The notes under the pieces: generated by a model
Seen by the model: only the letters and a program-made list of their open reading frames with translations
What the model was told of the DNA's origin: nothing
Databases searched by the model: none
From: Sambucus nigra
Taxonomy: Eukaryota; Streptophyta; Magnoliopsida; Dipsacales; Adoxaceae
Length of the DNA: 64,000 nt
Direction of reading: 5' to 3'
NCBI GenBank assembly: GCA_949130495.1
Contig: OX422208.1
Location: forward strand, 692,245,702 to 692,309,701
Part shown: one piece after another, positions 10,318-22,831 of the stretch
How positions within the stretch are numbered: the first letter of the stretch is position 1
Layout of the letters: each line of letters starts with the position of its first letter
Position numbers and translations under genes: made by a program

Positions 10318-12300
10318 CTTTTCCCATCAAACTTGTGTCGCGGATGGATCCTATCAAATACCTGATCGAGAAACCTGCTCTGTCTAGCCGAATGGCCTAA
10401 TGCTTGATGTTGCTATCCGAATTTCATATTTTATATGTCATGCAGAAATCCATGAAAGGAAGAGCAATCTCTGACTACCTTATAAAAGAAACCAATGTTT
10501 GGATTTTCGATTTTTTGAATGGAAATATCTTTTATACCTCCCAAGAAGACCTCCGGTGGCAAATGTTCTTTGACGATGCTGCCAACAAGAAAGGGTATGG
10601 CATAGGGATACTCCTAATTTCCCTTGATGACTCTCACACTCCCATTGCCATCAAAATGGATGTTACCTACACCAACAACATGACCGAATATGAAGTATGC
10701 ATGGTAGGCCTCAATGTATCTTTCAATAAAGGAATTTGATATCTAAATTTCTACCAGGATTCATCCCTTATCATTAGTTAAGTCCTCAGAAGGTGAAAAA
10801 TTATGGACTAGAAACTCTTACCTTTTATTCCCACTTAGAAGAATTGGCCTCCAATTCCAAGATATCACCTTCCACTACCCGCCTCAAGTAAAGAACAACT
10901 TAACCGGTGATCTTTCTACCTTAGCCTCCATGATTGACATGCTCGAAGGAATAACGATGGCCCCCTTCCTAATCCAAAACAAAGCTAAACCTACCACTGC
11001 TACCACATTGAACTAGACACATAAGAAGATCTTGATATAGTTGATTATTAGCACTATGATATTTGGTGCCTCCTCAAGTACGGTAGGTATCCCCAAGTTC
11101 CTAACAAGAAACATTGAGCTAACCATCACAAACTATTTTCCCAGTACATTATCTTCAATAAAGCAATGTTCAAGAGAAACTTCGATGGAACCCACGTACA
11201 CTACATTACAGGGGCTGACGTTGAGGAAATGATGCAGAAGATCCATAGCGTGGAGTCTGGACCCCACATGAATTTTCATATTATTACCAACAAAATTATA
11301 TGACAAAGTTATTATTGGCCTATAATGGTTCAGGATTGCATATCCTATGATCGAAGATGCCTTAAATGCTAACATTTTTCCAATCTCAAGCACTTGCCTC
11401 TGCGAGAATTATACAACAGGACTTCTTCCTCGCTATTCTCCACATGGGGCATTGATATCATAGGGAAAGTTACACCCAAGGCCTCCAACTTTCATGAATT
11501 CATCTTGGTTAACATTGATTACTTCACCAAATGGGTAAAAGTCGAGTCATGCACAATACTGAATGTTAAAAGGGTGGCCAAGCTCATCCAAAAAAATATC
11601 ATCTGCTGATATGAGGTCTCGCATGAGCTAATATCAGACAATGGCTTAAATTTAGAGGCAGAAGTCACAAAATTGGTCAACGAGTATGGGATTCAAAGAC
11701 ACAAATATTCTCCCTACCAACCTCAAACCAACAGTGCAGTGAAGCTGCCAATAAGGTCCTCAAAGGAATCGTGAGCAAAATAATCGAGAGTTATTGATAT
11801 TGGACCGATTGAATTTGCGCCCCCTAGGGATATCTCACTTCAGTTTAAGAATTTACTGGGGATACTCCTTACTTTCTAGTATACGATATGGAATCAGTCT
11901 TACCCGTTGAGCTAGAAATTCCTTCACTACACATTATGCTTGAGAGTAATGTCAACAAGGAGGACTGGCATCAGAGTTATCTTGATGAGTTGTAATTTTT
12001 TGATGAAAGGAGATTAAAAGATCTATATCATATACAAGGGTACCGTCATCGAATAACACGATCATTCAATAAGAGATTCAAGGACCGTGGTGTCCTAGAA
12101 GGGGACTTATCCCTTAAAGACATCGTAGCGCCCATCTGGGACCCTAAAGGGAAATTCAAGCCCAATTGGAGCAGAAACTACATTGTCAAGAAGATCCTAT
12201 CCGATGGCACCGCTATGATAACCTACCTCGATGGGGAAGAGATGGACCGTTCAGTTAACTTGGACCATCTCAAGAAATTTTACCCTTATTCTGAAATCTC
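10318..12300 (+). pseudogene. Tat-type RNase H and integrase of element B (degenerate)
   Basis: From the very first bases after A the frame reads VSRMDPIKYLIEKPALSSRM, then SEFHILYVMQKSMKGRAISD and RNase H motifs WQMFFDDAANKKGYGIGILL and TNNMTEYEVCMVGL. After stops the integrase follows: zinc region, FSTWGIDIIGKVTPKA, LVNIDYFTKWVKVES, ELISDNG, and PYQPQTNSAV. A one-base deletion at about 11739-11742 shifts the frame exactly at the catalytic glutamate region. The tail GKFKPNWSRNYIVKKILSDG (about 12150-12220) ends near 12300. The wording of these motifs is that of Tat/Ogre elements, not of chromoviruses. Confidence 0.85.
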
Positions 12301-12900
12301 GACACGCTATGACTCTTCTCAGCTCCCGTATATTCTTAGAAAAAAAATTCGTCATTTCCCTCTGCTCAAAACTACGTGGGGCTTAATCCAATAAAAAATA
12401 TTTTCATTTTCAAAAATGAAACTCAAAATTTTTCAAAACTCCCTGAGGTATGTAGGCAGATTATACGCTTTACATGAGAACGGCCCCTGTATTTTTCACA
12501 AAATGCTATTCTTTTATTATCTTCGAGAATGACAGTTCATTTAATCATTTACATGAACAAAAGGATTATGTATGCTTTAGAGATTGGTATAGATAATTCA
12601 AATGCAAAAACTCATCAAGAAGCGCAATAATATAAATAAAATTTTCTTTCTTTCATTAATGAGGAATTCCGATATGATTACAAGAAATATCAGCGTGGGG
12701 AGTCAAACAACTTCCCCTTCCAACCTAACCTTATTTTTCTAAAAAAATAAAAAATAAACTACCCTTAAGCAACCTTCCCAAAGTTATTCCTACCAAAAAA
12801 AACAACCAGATACATAACCAAGCACCATACAAAATTTACACAAATAAAACTCCCCAGGGACCTACCCCCAGCTGCTGGAAGAATAAGCCCCCATCATCAT
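12301..12900. other. Spacer of element B
   Basis: Non-coding, AT-rich. It includes an ACTACGTGGGGCTTAATCC block and, about 75 bases on, a GTATGTAGGCAG block, a pair I recall from sequence just after integrase in Tat-type elements. No gene is visible. Confidence 0.5.
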
Positions 12901-13725
12901 CTACATATTGCGCACCCCAAACTTCACCTTCTTGGATAGAATCTGAAGTCTCTCTATATAATGGTAATCCCAGACCATCCTAAGGAAAACCATAACACCT
13001 CTCTCCATGGTGTCAAACATAGAAAGCCACCTATGTTCGGTCTCTTCGGCCAACATCATAGTCACTACCCTCATCCACAACCACTTCACGTAATTCCCAA
13101 AAACATGCCAAACTCTTCCAACAGATTGGAAAGGACAAGTCAACGGCCAAAGATTCTCCCACGGAGAACCCAATCGCATGCGCATGTGTTCTGTCAAATA
13201 CTCCACAGGAAATAACTCTAGTGTCCGAGGTGGCACAATTTTCTCCCACCCTACTTGACGCATGATCGACCAGGAAAAGTAGAAACAAGTCTATCGAAGG
13301 ACAACTAACTAAACATACTGGTATTCCCCCAATTCTAGAATGGGCTACAAATCCCCCCAGGGTATCGACCAGCGTAGACATCGAGCCCCGTGCTTTACCA
13401 ATTAGTTCTACCAGTTCTCGACATTAGGGCCGAAAATGATGAAGTAGAGAGTGAAGATATTTGGCACAACTGACAAGGAGTATTCAGGAGGCACCGCCAA
13501 ATGGAATCTCTTAGACAACCACATGAATAGAATAATTAGGCTTCCCCTCAGAAAGTCAGAACGGACTTCCCGCTAACCATCTTCAAAGAAAAATGGTCTC
13601 AACTGGAAAGAATAATTTACCCGATCGATCATCAGGCCATTCAAGACATGACGCACCACCGTGCCATTGCCATTTAGCACCCCCTACACCCTGTCGGTCA
13701 GTACCTCCCTAAAATTTTGTATAAA
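12901..13725 (-). pseudogene. Degenerate antisense ORF in the pol-LTR spacer of element B
   Basis: One minus-strand frame runs from about 13725 down to 12901 with a few stops. It opens with VLNGNGTVVRHVLNGLMIDR, continues with RSDFLRGSLIILFMWLSKRF and VPPEYSLSVVPNIFTLYF, and ends with a clean 120-codon block (12901-13263; MRQVGWEKIVPPRTLELFPV, then GRVWHVFGNYVKWLWMRV). Composition is protein-like (many Trp, Arg, Leu) and the stops are isolated, so it looks like a decayed gene. Tat-lineage elements are known to carry accessory ORFs, often antisense, at this place. The MRQ-G-Q/K-IPP pattern faintly recalls plant mobile domain proteins, but that is a weak guess. Function unknown. Confidence 0.55.
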
Positions 13726-13989
13726 AAATTCCCAAGAAATACCAAAATATTCTAAAAAATCCTAAAATTACCAAATGAATTTTTTTAAAGCCGGTTAAAT
13801 CCGCGACTAAATTAGCCCCACATTTTCTCCCATAATTATTTCCCCAGTGGAATTCCCAAATCTAATTGGATATCTCCTCAGCAACGTCTTCAAGGAACAT
13901 AGCAGAAATCAAAAAAATCCCAATATGGTTATATCCAATCCTCAGATTAGTATCTTTTTTCCAGAGAAATCTCCAAATTTTCCCAGGAA
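13726..13989. other. AT-rich spacer of element B
   Basis: No gene or repeat recognised; it leads into the minisatellite. Confidence 0.4.
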
Positions 13990-14800
13990 ATTTATATTCT
14001 ACTTAAGCCCTCACAATTGGTCTCTCTTACTTAAGATCCTTAGAATTGACCTCGACCCTAAGAATTGGTCACTCCAACTTAAGACCTCAGAATTTTCTTC
14101 GGCCCTCATAATTGGTCGCTCCTACTTAAGGTCCTCAGAATTGACATCAACCCTCAGAATTGGTCGCTTCAACTTAAGGTCCTCATAATTGGTCGCTTCT
14201 ACTTAAGGTCCTCAGACTTAGCCTTGCCCCTCAGAATTGGTCGCTACTACTTAAGGTCCTCAGAATTGGCCTTGTCCCTTTGAATTGATGGCTACTACTT
14301 AAGGTCTTCAGAATTGGGTCGCTTCTACTTAAGGTCCTCATAATTGGTCGCTTCTACTTAAGGTCCTCAGAATTAGCCTTGGACCTCAGAATTGGTCGCT
14401 ACTACTTAAGGTCCTCAGAATTGGCCTTGTCCCTCTGAATTGATTGCTACTACTTAAGGTCTTCAGAATTGGCTTCGACTTATAGAATGGGTCTTCCCCT
14501 ACTTAAGCCCTCAGAATTGTCTTCGACCCTCAAAATGGGTCACTCCAACTTAAGCCCTCATAATTGTTCTCTCCCACTTAAAGCTCTCAGAATTGGCTTC
14601 AACCCGTAGAATTGGTTTCCCCTACTTAAGCCCTCAAAATTGGCTTTGACCCTTATAATTGGTTGTTCCTACTAAATGTCCTTAGAATTACCTCGACCCT
14701 TAGAACTCATCGCTTCTACTTAAGCCCTCAGAATTGTCTTCGACCATTAGAATTGGTCGTTCTCTACCCTAGGTCCTCATAATTGACCTCAGCCTACCCG
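13990..14800. repeat. Minisatellite with two alternating units
   Basis: Many imperfect copies of CTCAGAATTGG followed either by TCGCTACTACTTAAGGTC (long unit, about 29-30 bp) or by CCTTGTCC (short unit, about 19 bp), often alternating to give a composite period near 48 bp. Copies decay to both sides. Tandem repeats in the 3' untranslated region are typical of Tat-lineage elements and can seed satellite DNA. Confidence 0.9.
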
Positions 14801-15059
14801 ATCGTCCATCCCCGGCATCACCTTAGGTCCCTAGAATCAGCCTCATCCCTAAGGTCCGAAGAATTGAGCTTTTTCCAAAACATCATGTGGTGCTATTCGA
14901 CGAATTTCACTTGTTCCAAGCTCACCCGTTGAGGGGCTCTGTAAACAACACATTCTAGGACCCTCTAAGTCTCTCTTTATGTCCCCAACACCTCCCTAAT
15001 TTACTACAAACTCTAGGTCACACTTCGAGTACTAATTTAGAGGTCGTAGGGATCTTTCA

Positions 15060-15870
15060 GGACCCGTTTAACTCCGGTCAACTCTATTGTCAGAGATAAA
15101 GATCAATGAATCTTTAAGGGCTCTAAATCCCCTTTCCAAAGGTCCACCCCATGCGCGAATCGACATAACGGTTCGAATGAACAAACCATTTTACTACCAA
15201 AAACTAATCTGGAGGCCACCGGGGGTTCCCAAACCCCAAATTGACCCTATTCAACTTCATCTTAAGACATAAATATCCCTGAATCTTTGAAGGGAAGTGA
15301 AATCGCTTTCCAATGGTCCACCCTGTGCGTGTAACGGCATAGCCATTTGGACGAACGATCCGTTTTTCCCTAAAAATTTATTCGAAGGCAACCTGGCGCT
15401 CATGGGAACCATTTGACCAAGGCCAAATCTTTATCTCAAATGAGACTAAATGAATCTTTGAAGGTAACTAAATACCATTTCCAATGTCCCGTGCATAAAT
15501 AAGCCTTACGGTACGGACGAATGACCCACTTTACTCCGAAAGGTCACCAGATGCTTTCGAGCCCCGTTTGACCAAAAATAACTCTCCGAACTGAGCGAAG
15601 CTCTTTGTAATATCAAATTACCTCGCATAACCTTTCAACGATCAACACCATGTGAGATTCGGACTTACGGTTTGGATGAATGATCCATTATCGTCCGATG
15701 ATATCCCGTCCAAAGGACCGACGAGCATTTTCGAGCCCCGTTTGACCAAAACTCAACTCCAGGATCTAGGAGAAGCCTAAAATACTATTTGAGGTATATT
15801 AATTACCTTTCTAACGGTATTTCCCATGCATTATTTGGATCAATGGGTTGCGCTCTATAACCATTTTTCT
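15060..15870. repeat. Degenerate tandem repeats of roughly 150-185 bp inside the LTR
   Basis: Five diverged units share the phrases TGAATCTTTGAAGG, CTTTCCAACGGTCCACC, a CGG/CGGTTCGGATGAATGA phrase and GAGCCCCGTTTGACCAA. Anchors fall near 15107, 15280, 15451, 15599 and 15783. The unit length is close to a nucleosome repeat. Confidence 0.7.
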
Positions 15871-15990
15871 TCAAAAATCTGCACAAGAATGTGGATTGGT
15901 AGGTCCATTTCCTTACCTATTGGCAGTGTGTCTAGCATTACTTGTCGATTGGAAGGGCTAGGGCTATACCGATAGTAACCCCCTCTAACC

Positions 15991-15997
15991 TATAAGT
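15991..15997 (+). promoter_or_regulatory. TATA box in the B LTR
   Basis: TATAAGTAGAGGG in a GC-richer context, followed by a leader that becomes AT-rich. This fits the start of the R region of an LTR. Confidence 0.5.
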
Positions 15998-16798
15998 AGA
16001 GGGCATGAACTAACTCCCAAGGAAAACCTCAGATCCATCAATATCAGTGATCCCATCGACGTTCACTTGTAAGTAGCAAAGTTTCCTTGTGTGAAATTCC
16101 TTTCCATATTTAATTCCCATCATTCTCATACCCAATTTAGCAAAGTCTCATTCTCTCTCATTCAACATTCATATCAACATTCAAGGTATATCATCAAAGA
16201 TCAAGATTAAGAATCAATTCTCCAAAGAAGGTCCAAAAATCCTTCTCTCTCTTTAAATTCTTTATTTTTTGCATTAGTTACATAAATTCTTAATATAAAT
16301 TTTACTTTAGTTTGTACACATTAATATATCATCCTTTATTAGTTATATTGTGCATACTTTATTTTCTATAAAAAAAAGAAAACAAATTATGTTCTTGATA
16401 TTATTATATTTGTGTTCCTTATTGGAATTTTATCCAACATATATTATCGTTTCATCATAACGATCAATATCCGGACAAACGCATACATTGTATTTTCTAG
16501 ATATTATTTTGGGAACAGTCATATGGATGACCGCACTTTATATTTTCCATGATATGAGTTAGGGGATTTTGATCTCCATTTACATATACACGCACACACA
16601 CTTCATGGAGAAATTAAGGAAAATCTTAACACAATTCCATGAGAGATCGAAAGGGCGGGATAGGTGCCTAACACCTTTTGATTTCGTAACGTATCCCCCA
16701 AACCTTCGAAGTATTGGTTTCATAAGCATCAGTTTGTCTTTGATGCTGCTTTCTCGAGGCAGAAACATGTTCTTTTGCCTATTTTGTGCTAAATAGGC

Positions 16799-16809
16799 TA
16801 GCGACTCCA
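16799..16809 (+). other. Degraded primer-binding site (tRNA-Arg type)
   Basis: TAGCGACTCCA differs by one base from TGGCGACTCCA, the start of the primer site complementary to plant tRNA-Arg that Ogre/Tat elements use. Its presence after the LTR suggests that this LTR is, or was also, a 5' LTR. Confidence 0.45.
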
Positions 16810-16859
16810 TCTTTTTACATTCAATCTCCACCGACAATAATCAAAGCGCTCCTAGAGGA

Positions 16860-17640
16860 AGAGAGCGTGATAACTTCTCCCCCCCTTTTTCCCCCATCGA
16901 GAAAGAACATATCAGAATGGACAGACTTGGATTCATTCCTCCTCATGTCAAATGGGTCTTCCACATTGGTGTGTTCATCCTCTACTTTGGAATATTAATC
17001 TATTAGGGACATGAGGTCGTCTATTATAGAGGCCAATTTCTTCGATAGTGATAGAGTTCATCCGATCGCATCAAATCTAAGTTGAATAAAAATATTACCA
17101 GCTTGTCATTATAGTCATCAATCCCATTATAAAGTTCCCAATCCCTCTTAGCATATTGTCTAAGATATTCTCCCTTCTTATTGTTAAGAGAGATGAGGGA
17201 ATCAACTTCATTGGTAACTTTATTGTTTGTGATGAACCGGGCCATGAACTTCTCGACTAAATATCTAAAAGAGAATTGGCTTGGATGATAGTTTCTCAAA
17301 CCAATTTAGGTCGATCTCTCCTAAAGTGGAAAGGAAAACCTTTCACATTAAGGCATCATGGTGTCTCCAAAGAGACATCGTCTGGCGATAATGCTTATGT
17401 GGTGGGCAGGGCCTGCCTTTTCGTCATATATCGCCACCTTTGGCATGGAAAACTTATTGGGGGTCTGAAAATATTCTATATTTTTAGTAAATGGGGATGA
17501 ATATCTATGCCCTAAATAATTTCTAGCTATATCTTTGGGAGTCCTGGATAAACTTGTATTTAACCTTTCTTCCAACTCTTTTCGGATGAGTCCACTCAAA
17601 TCTCACCCTCGATCTTGTTCAGTTGCACCTTTGGGCGAGC
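16860..17640 (-). pseudogene. Tat-type gag relic (element C)
   Basis: Minus-strand pieces in order: 17348-17599 (SPFTKNIEYFQTPNKFSMPK, then a region before LFGDTMMP), 17024-17299 (YLVEKFMARFITNNKVTNEV, SLISLNNKKGEYLRQYAKRDWELYNGI), then after a frameshift about 16860-17020 (SIIDDLMSLI, YSKVEDEH). These match the capsid region of Tat-lineage gag proteins in order and wording. The protein would form the particle core. It is broken by shifts and lies on the strand opposite to B, so it is a separate copy or an inverted piece. Confidence 0.75.
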
Positions 17641-19491
17641 AAGCTTACTACTCTGTGATGACTCCAGAGGCTGGGACTATTAATGATTATAGTTGATGGA
17701 ATTCCTCCTAGGATAATGGTCACCCTTATTTATGTACATGGACATCCTACAGCCCTAGGTCTGTTTGTCTTTATCCTGACTGAGTTGTAGAGTCCTATTG
17801 ATAATGGCCTTTCAATCTCTTAATGTGATATCCGACATTTGACTATATCCCTTCAAGATTTGTTATCTCCCTAAGCTCAATTGCCCACCGCGCACCTCTC
17901 ACGTGATGTGCCATGAGTTCGGCCATGTGGGCACTAGTTCAGTCGTACTCCCTTAAAAAATAATCGTTCAATAATTCAAAAATCGAGCAAGTCTTCAATG
18001 CCACACAATCTAAAGAAAATTTAGGAGAAAATATTCTCGTATTTGCCTCTTTATTTACCATAATAACCTAATTATATGGAGTGTTATTTTGGCTCAAATC
18101 ATCGGATGAAATAACATTCTACTATTTCGAATAATGCTTCCGATACGGTTATAGTTGTAGGTTTACCTTTACTAATATTTAGATAAGTAAGTGTAACTAA
18201 TCAAAGAGAGAGAAAAATGGTCTTGATTAATTTGTATACTATCACATCACATCTCATATAAAATTACATACTATTTATTATATTATTTTTCTTTTTGTTT
18301 AGCGGATAAATCAAGCAAAATTGTCTAAAATAGAATTGGAGTAATTTACTTTATGTTTTTCACTTTGAGCAGGTGAGTGGTGGATAATCGTAAAATCATC
18401 TAATGTGTCGCTCTAAATTGATGTCTCATTTTTTTTACGATTCAACCATATTACTAGATAAAACAAACCCATATTTAGCACCTTATTTTGTTATTCTGAC
18501 ATCTTAAATTATGTTTTTCTAACATTTTATTAAAAGAAATTTAGTTACAATAAAAAGATAATTTTACGACATTTATAAAGTTCGAGAATATCAAAGTAAT
18601 GTGATAATAGGCACACCCTTTAATATTTGTATTTCTAAAAAATATTTTTTTTACACCATTTCCAATGTTAATTTCTATTAGAGGAGTGTAAGGTGTCACA
18701 TATGGAATCATGCACAATTTTTATTAAAAAAAGGTTGTCAACGCAATTGTTTGTACTAAATATAAAAATTATGTGCCAATAATTTGTATTCACATATGAA
18801 AGAGATCTTGAATATGTACATGGTCCTTTTTCATATGTGAATTATGTTGCATACAATTCATAGGCACTAAACTAAAAACCAAATTTATAATGCAACTATG
18901 AATGTGTAGCTTTTAATCCTAATAGAAAGAAGTTAAGATATAGATATTTTCTTTGCATGTGATTTTTTTGAGTTTTTTTTGCCAAAATAGTTATAAAAAA
19001 ACATTAGGTATAACGACCAAGTGGCATTTTTAATTTAAATAATTCAAAACTTAAAAAAACCTTTTAAAAAATAAAACTAAAAGGAAAATTAATATAAATT
19101 ATCAAAATATAAAACACTTTAAAATTTAAAACTAATGAAAAAGAAAGAAAACATGAAAACCAACCCTTCATCCCCCCTCCCCCCAATACCATCCTTGGCA
19201 AGACATATGATCCCCAGCCCAGCACCCCCAGTTCCTGTAACTCCACCCTAACCATCGTTCTCCCTCCAAAACATACACACACACCACCACCATAATCACA
19301 ATTAATCATAGACCCTCTTTCCATCCTCCGACACCTTCAATATGACGAAAACCAACCCATTCAAATCGCCAAATTCAACCAATTTGAAACCACAAAACCC
19401 AACATCCAAAATCACAATATCCAATTAATGAAAATCTCTATTTCACTGTAAATAAAAGTTTATGGTAGATGTAGTGTGGGGGTGGTTGGAG
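17641..19491. other. AT-rich stretch without recognisable genes
   Basis: 17641-18000 may hold the decayed start of gag C. Beyond that I see only AT-rich sequence, a perfect inverted repeat (18788-18842) and a C-rich tract on the plus strand (about 19165-19325). Open frames here are short and unlike known proteins. Confidence 0.4.
18788..18842. repeat. Perfect 14-bp inverted repeat (hairpin)
   Basis: ATTCACATATGAAA at 18788-18801 and its complement at 18829-18842, with 27 bases between. Weaker complementarity continues outward (TGCCAATAATTTGTA against ACAATTCATAGGCA), as in a decayed small foldback or MITE. Confidence 0.6.
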
Positions 19492-22369
19492 TGTAAGTCC
19501 CGACCCGAATTTATCGGTTACCTGTAGAATGTTGCTAATCCAGTTTCATTTTAAGTTAACGCTTCACTTATTTAGCATACGATTCTAATTTTAAATTAAA
19601 CTATGTGAGGGACCGTGGAGATCACCCTGGAGTCCAAGCATTCAGAGGTACTAACGTAATACAAAAAAGAGTATTTACCTATATAACGCTCTCAAATACA
19701 AAACCGCACCCAACCTACTATAACAAAAGGAGGGAGTGAGCCAAATGCTCAGTGTGAAATATAAAAATGCAGTATAGAATCGAACAGCAAAAAGAAGACT
19801 CTAACACGTTATACCTACGTGCACATGCAACTACCTTGTACATATATATATACTAAATTCATGAAATAGTTTTAATTTCGAAAACATTATTTATCCAGAT
19901 TAATTCACCTTAATCTTGTAAAAGACTCCCTTTTTCTCATTACCCTTTTTTATTTGAACCATTCCACATTAGTATTTTCATTGAAAATCACCATTTCAAC
20001 GCACGTGAACATCGTGTTAGAAAATAATCATTTAGACTTTGGAAAAAAACTTTTGCAACACAACTCGTGTTAATTATGGGTTAAACCTCTTAGGTTGCTT
20101 GACCACCCATTTACTCACTTAATTTACCCCCTTTCTTTACCATATTGACATTAATCTATTTCATATTTACTTGTCCATTTTACCTTTACTGAAATATTTA
20201 TTAATTCATTCAAGTTAGGTTGTCTTAACATATTTTCAGCAGAAAACCCTTTTCTTAACATGTTACTTATTCCTTTATCTTTTTCTCGGAATCTTCCAAA
20301 AATTGCGTACTTTAATAGGTTTCACACCACTGGCGAGACCACCATATGCTCTGGCCAGTGATTTTGGGTCTTTCACCCCAGGGCTTGGGGCCCTCCTTAA
20401 TTTTTCATGTTTCATTCGAGTTCCTTTCTAATACGTTTTAATATTTTACAACTGTCCACATTATTCTACTTTTTTTTTACCCGGCCAAGGCCAAAACTCA
20501 GGGTTACACCCCAACTTCAGTTACACTTTCAAAATCACTGTTCTACGATCTTTACACTTTAACCTTCTTTTTATTCAAAAATCATGTTCATTAGGAATAT
20601 CATATGTAACACCCTTTCCAATATTTTTATTTCATAAAAATACTCCACTTTACAAAAAAAATACCATTTTACCCATTTGTTTCCAAACTCATCTTTTATC
20701 CCATATTCATAAGTGTTGATTTTTTCAAACACTATTAAGTTACCCACACTAATTTCTTAAGTTTTTTTAACACCTTTTTAACCTTGGAGTAATATTCTTT
20801 TTAATCAGAAACATCCTTATTACAACACTCTTATTTTCAAGAATCATAGACTCATAAGACTACTTTATAAGAAAAACACCATTTCTTTATTAACATGCGT
20901 AGTCTAATTACCTTACACTTATCACACTTAAAACTCCTTTTTTTATACATTTTGGAGACTAGAATTTCCACTTTTCTTATTTCAAGTTTAAACCAAACAA
21001 TCCTTCTTTAAGCTTGTTTATATGCCCATTATCAAAATACTACATGTTTATATTCATGAGAAGATGGAATTTAATCCTAAAATGCTATTAAGTAGGTTAA
21101 ACATGCATTTCATTCTAGAAATTTATAATACATACAAAATATACCTTTTTTATACTATAAGACATTTTATTTCTTAAAAACTCATATCAGTGTCTCATTT
21201 GTTTATAAAGTCTTCATATTTGCAAGAAATCAAACTTAATTTACCAATTATCTTTAGAAAGATAAATGTGTAACTTTAAAATACTTTTATTCCATAAAAA
21301 TGTTTAGCACTAACTTTAAACATACCCTTTACATGAAAATACCCTTTATTTTAAGAAATCTTTGAAATATTTATTCTAAACCAAATGAAATTTTTATTTC
21401 ATAAAAAATGTTTATCATTAATTTCTACTAGAAAACACATCATCAAGTTCATAACAATCCTACTCTTAATATTCTAACAATCAAGACTACAAATGCATAA
21501 AATAGAGTTTTACTATAATTGTAGCTTCTTCCCACCTCTAAAGGTTCTAAATGTTGTGTAGGAGGATCAACCCCCACCTCCAAAGGTGGCCTCAAGGGGG
21601 CACCAAATGCATTCTCCATTAAATCTCCATAAACCTCCTTCAAACTCCATAAATCATTCATTTTCATCTTCTTCAACTTCCCTAACCTTACTCCCAAATT
21701 CGTAGATCCACTTCAACAATGGTGGGAACAGGTGTATTTTTTTATTTATGGTTAAATATACCTCGAATGTGGTGGTTTATGGTGGTGAAATGATGGAGTA
21801 GTGATGGAGAGAAACCAACACTAGTGGAAGATTACTCCACCATATCTCTACTTCTTTCATCTTCTTCTCTCTTCAAAAATACCCCATATGAACCAAACAA
21901 TCCCTTATAAAACCCTCATAAGCCTAAAATTCCCATTTTATCCAATCTGGGCTCATCAGAGCTCGACAACTCATCAAATCAATGGCCCAGAATGAGACAA
22001 TGCACAAAGGTCGTTTGATTTAAAAGTTTCGATCAACCTCATTCGAACGAGATTCACCCGTCGTTCGATCTTTTGCTTCAAACAACCTTCAAACGACTTG
22101 GACCTATTAGGCAGTGAAATCTCTTTCAAACCTAATTCTATCCCCTACTCCGAACGAGATCCAAACCTCATTGAAATGCTCTAACCCTCCCTTCTTATTC
22201 TTTTCTCCAAATTCCAATTTTTACCCACAATTTTATACAATTACCATAAAGACTTTAAAGTAGTCAAGTAAAAATAAAAACCTAGTCATAATCATCCAAA
22301 TCTCAATGTACTTATTTTATTACAACTCATGCGGGGAAAATACGTAAAATATCAGGGTGGGGTTTAACA
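19492..22369 (-). repeat. Left (3') LTR of element E
   Basis: Starts TGTAAGTCCCGACC and ends GGGGTTTAACA. It aligns with 35789-39851 throughout, apart from the MITE, a long TA tract and an indel of about 90 bp near 36375-36465. In one 135-base sample I counted about 25 differences. Confidence 0.88.
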
Positions 22370-22393
22370 AACTTCCCTCCTTAGGGAAGTTTG
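22370..22393 (-). other. Polypurine tract of element E
   Basis: In element orientation CTAAGGAGGGAAGTT abuts the LTR start TGTTAAACCCC. Confidence 0.75.
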
Positions 22394-22831
22394 TCCCTAA
22401 AATTCTCAATATGTCAATTGTTCAATATATGGGGTTTATCAATTCTCATTTTAAGTCATAGAATTACTCTAAGACAAACTCATTTAAGTCTCTAATACCA
22501 AAGTCACATTATGCGCCCTCGTACGGGGGTTGTCACTAAATTATCAACATGCGACATGCTCTAATGCTCACCACCTCACTAACTATGACCTTCACACAAA
22601 CGACTTCGAGTCTCCACTTGCTTAATGATTGTGTTCAAACAATACCTAGTACTACCTGTGACAGTACCCAAGGCATATTGGCACCTCCATGGGAAACCCT
22701 CTCTAGCGATTAACACTCACCCAAAGTGATCCGTAATACAACCAGTCATCGTATTCATCATTAAAACCAATTCCATCTTAGGACTGCACATCATACGTCC
22801 CACAAATATTTGGGATATCCTTACTACACAA
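22394..22831 (-). other. Interior of element E, left part
   Basis: No coding frame. Sequence of even composition up to the F border. Confidence 0.6.

Larger units (their letters stand above)
10318..16798 (+). mobile_element. Tat-lineage Ty3/gypsy element B, 3' part (interrupted by A)
   Basis: The plus strand from the A border carries the end of RT/RNase H, an integrase of the Tat/Ogre type, a C-terminal tail, an antisense ORF, tandem repeats and an LTR-like region. The 5' half of B should lie left of this window, on the far side of A. The coding part has many stops and shifts. The long spacer with tandem repeats and antisense coding capacity between pol and the 3' LTR is a known trait of the Tat lineage. 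Confidence 0.8.
14941..16798 (+). repeat. Probable 3' LTR (or solo LTR) of element B
   Basis: A purine stretch GTTGAGGGGCTC is followed by TGTAAACAACACATTC, a plausible polypurine tract and LTR start. A good TATA box (CTATAAGTAGAGGG) lies at 15991-15997 and the conserved phrase TAGGTGCCTAACACC near 16660 resembles LTR ends of Tat elements. The right limit is set by a primer-site-like sequence at 16799. Ends are approximate. Confidence 0.55.

Noticed and set aside
13990..14800. Open frame 13847-14188 as a gene
   Set aside because: The protein is only the minisatellite translated (SSELTSTLRIGRF-like repeats).
17640..17665. Second tRNA-Arg-like primer site (TGATGACTCCAGAGGCTGGGA)
   Set aside because: Needs several mismatches and a gap, with no LTR edge beside it.
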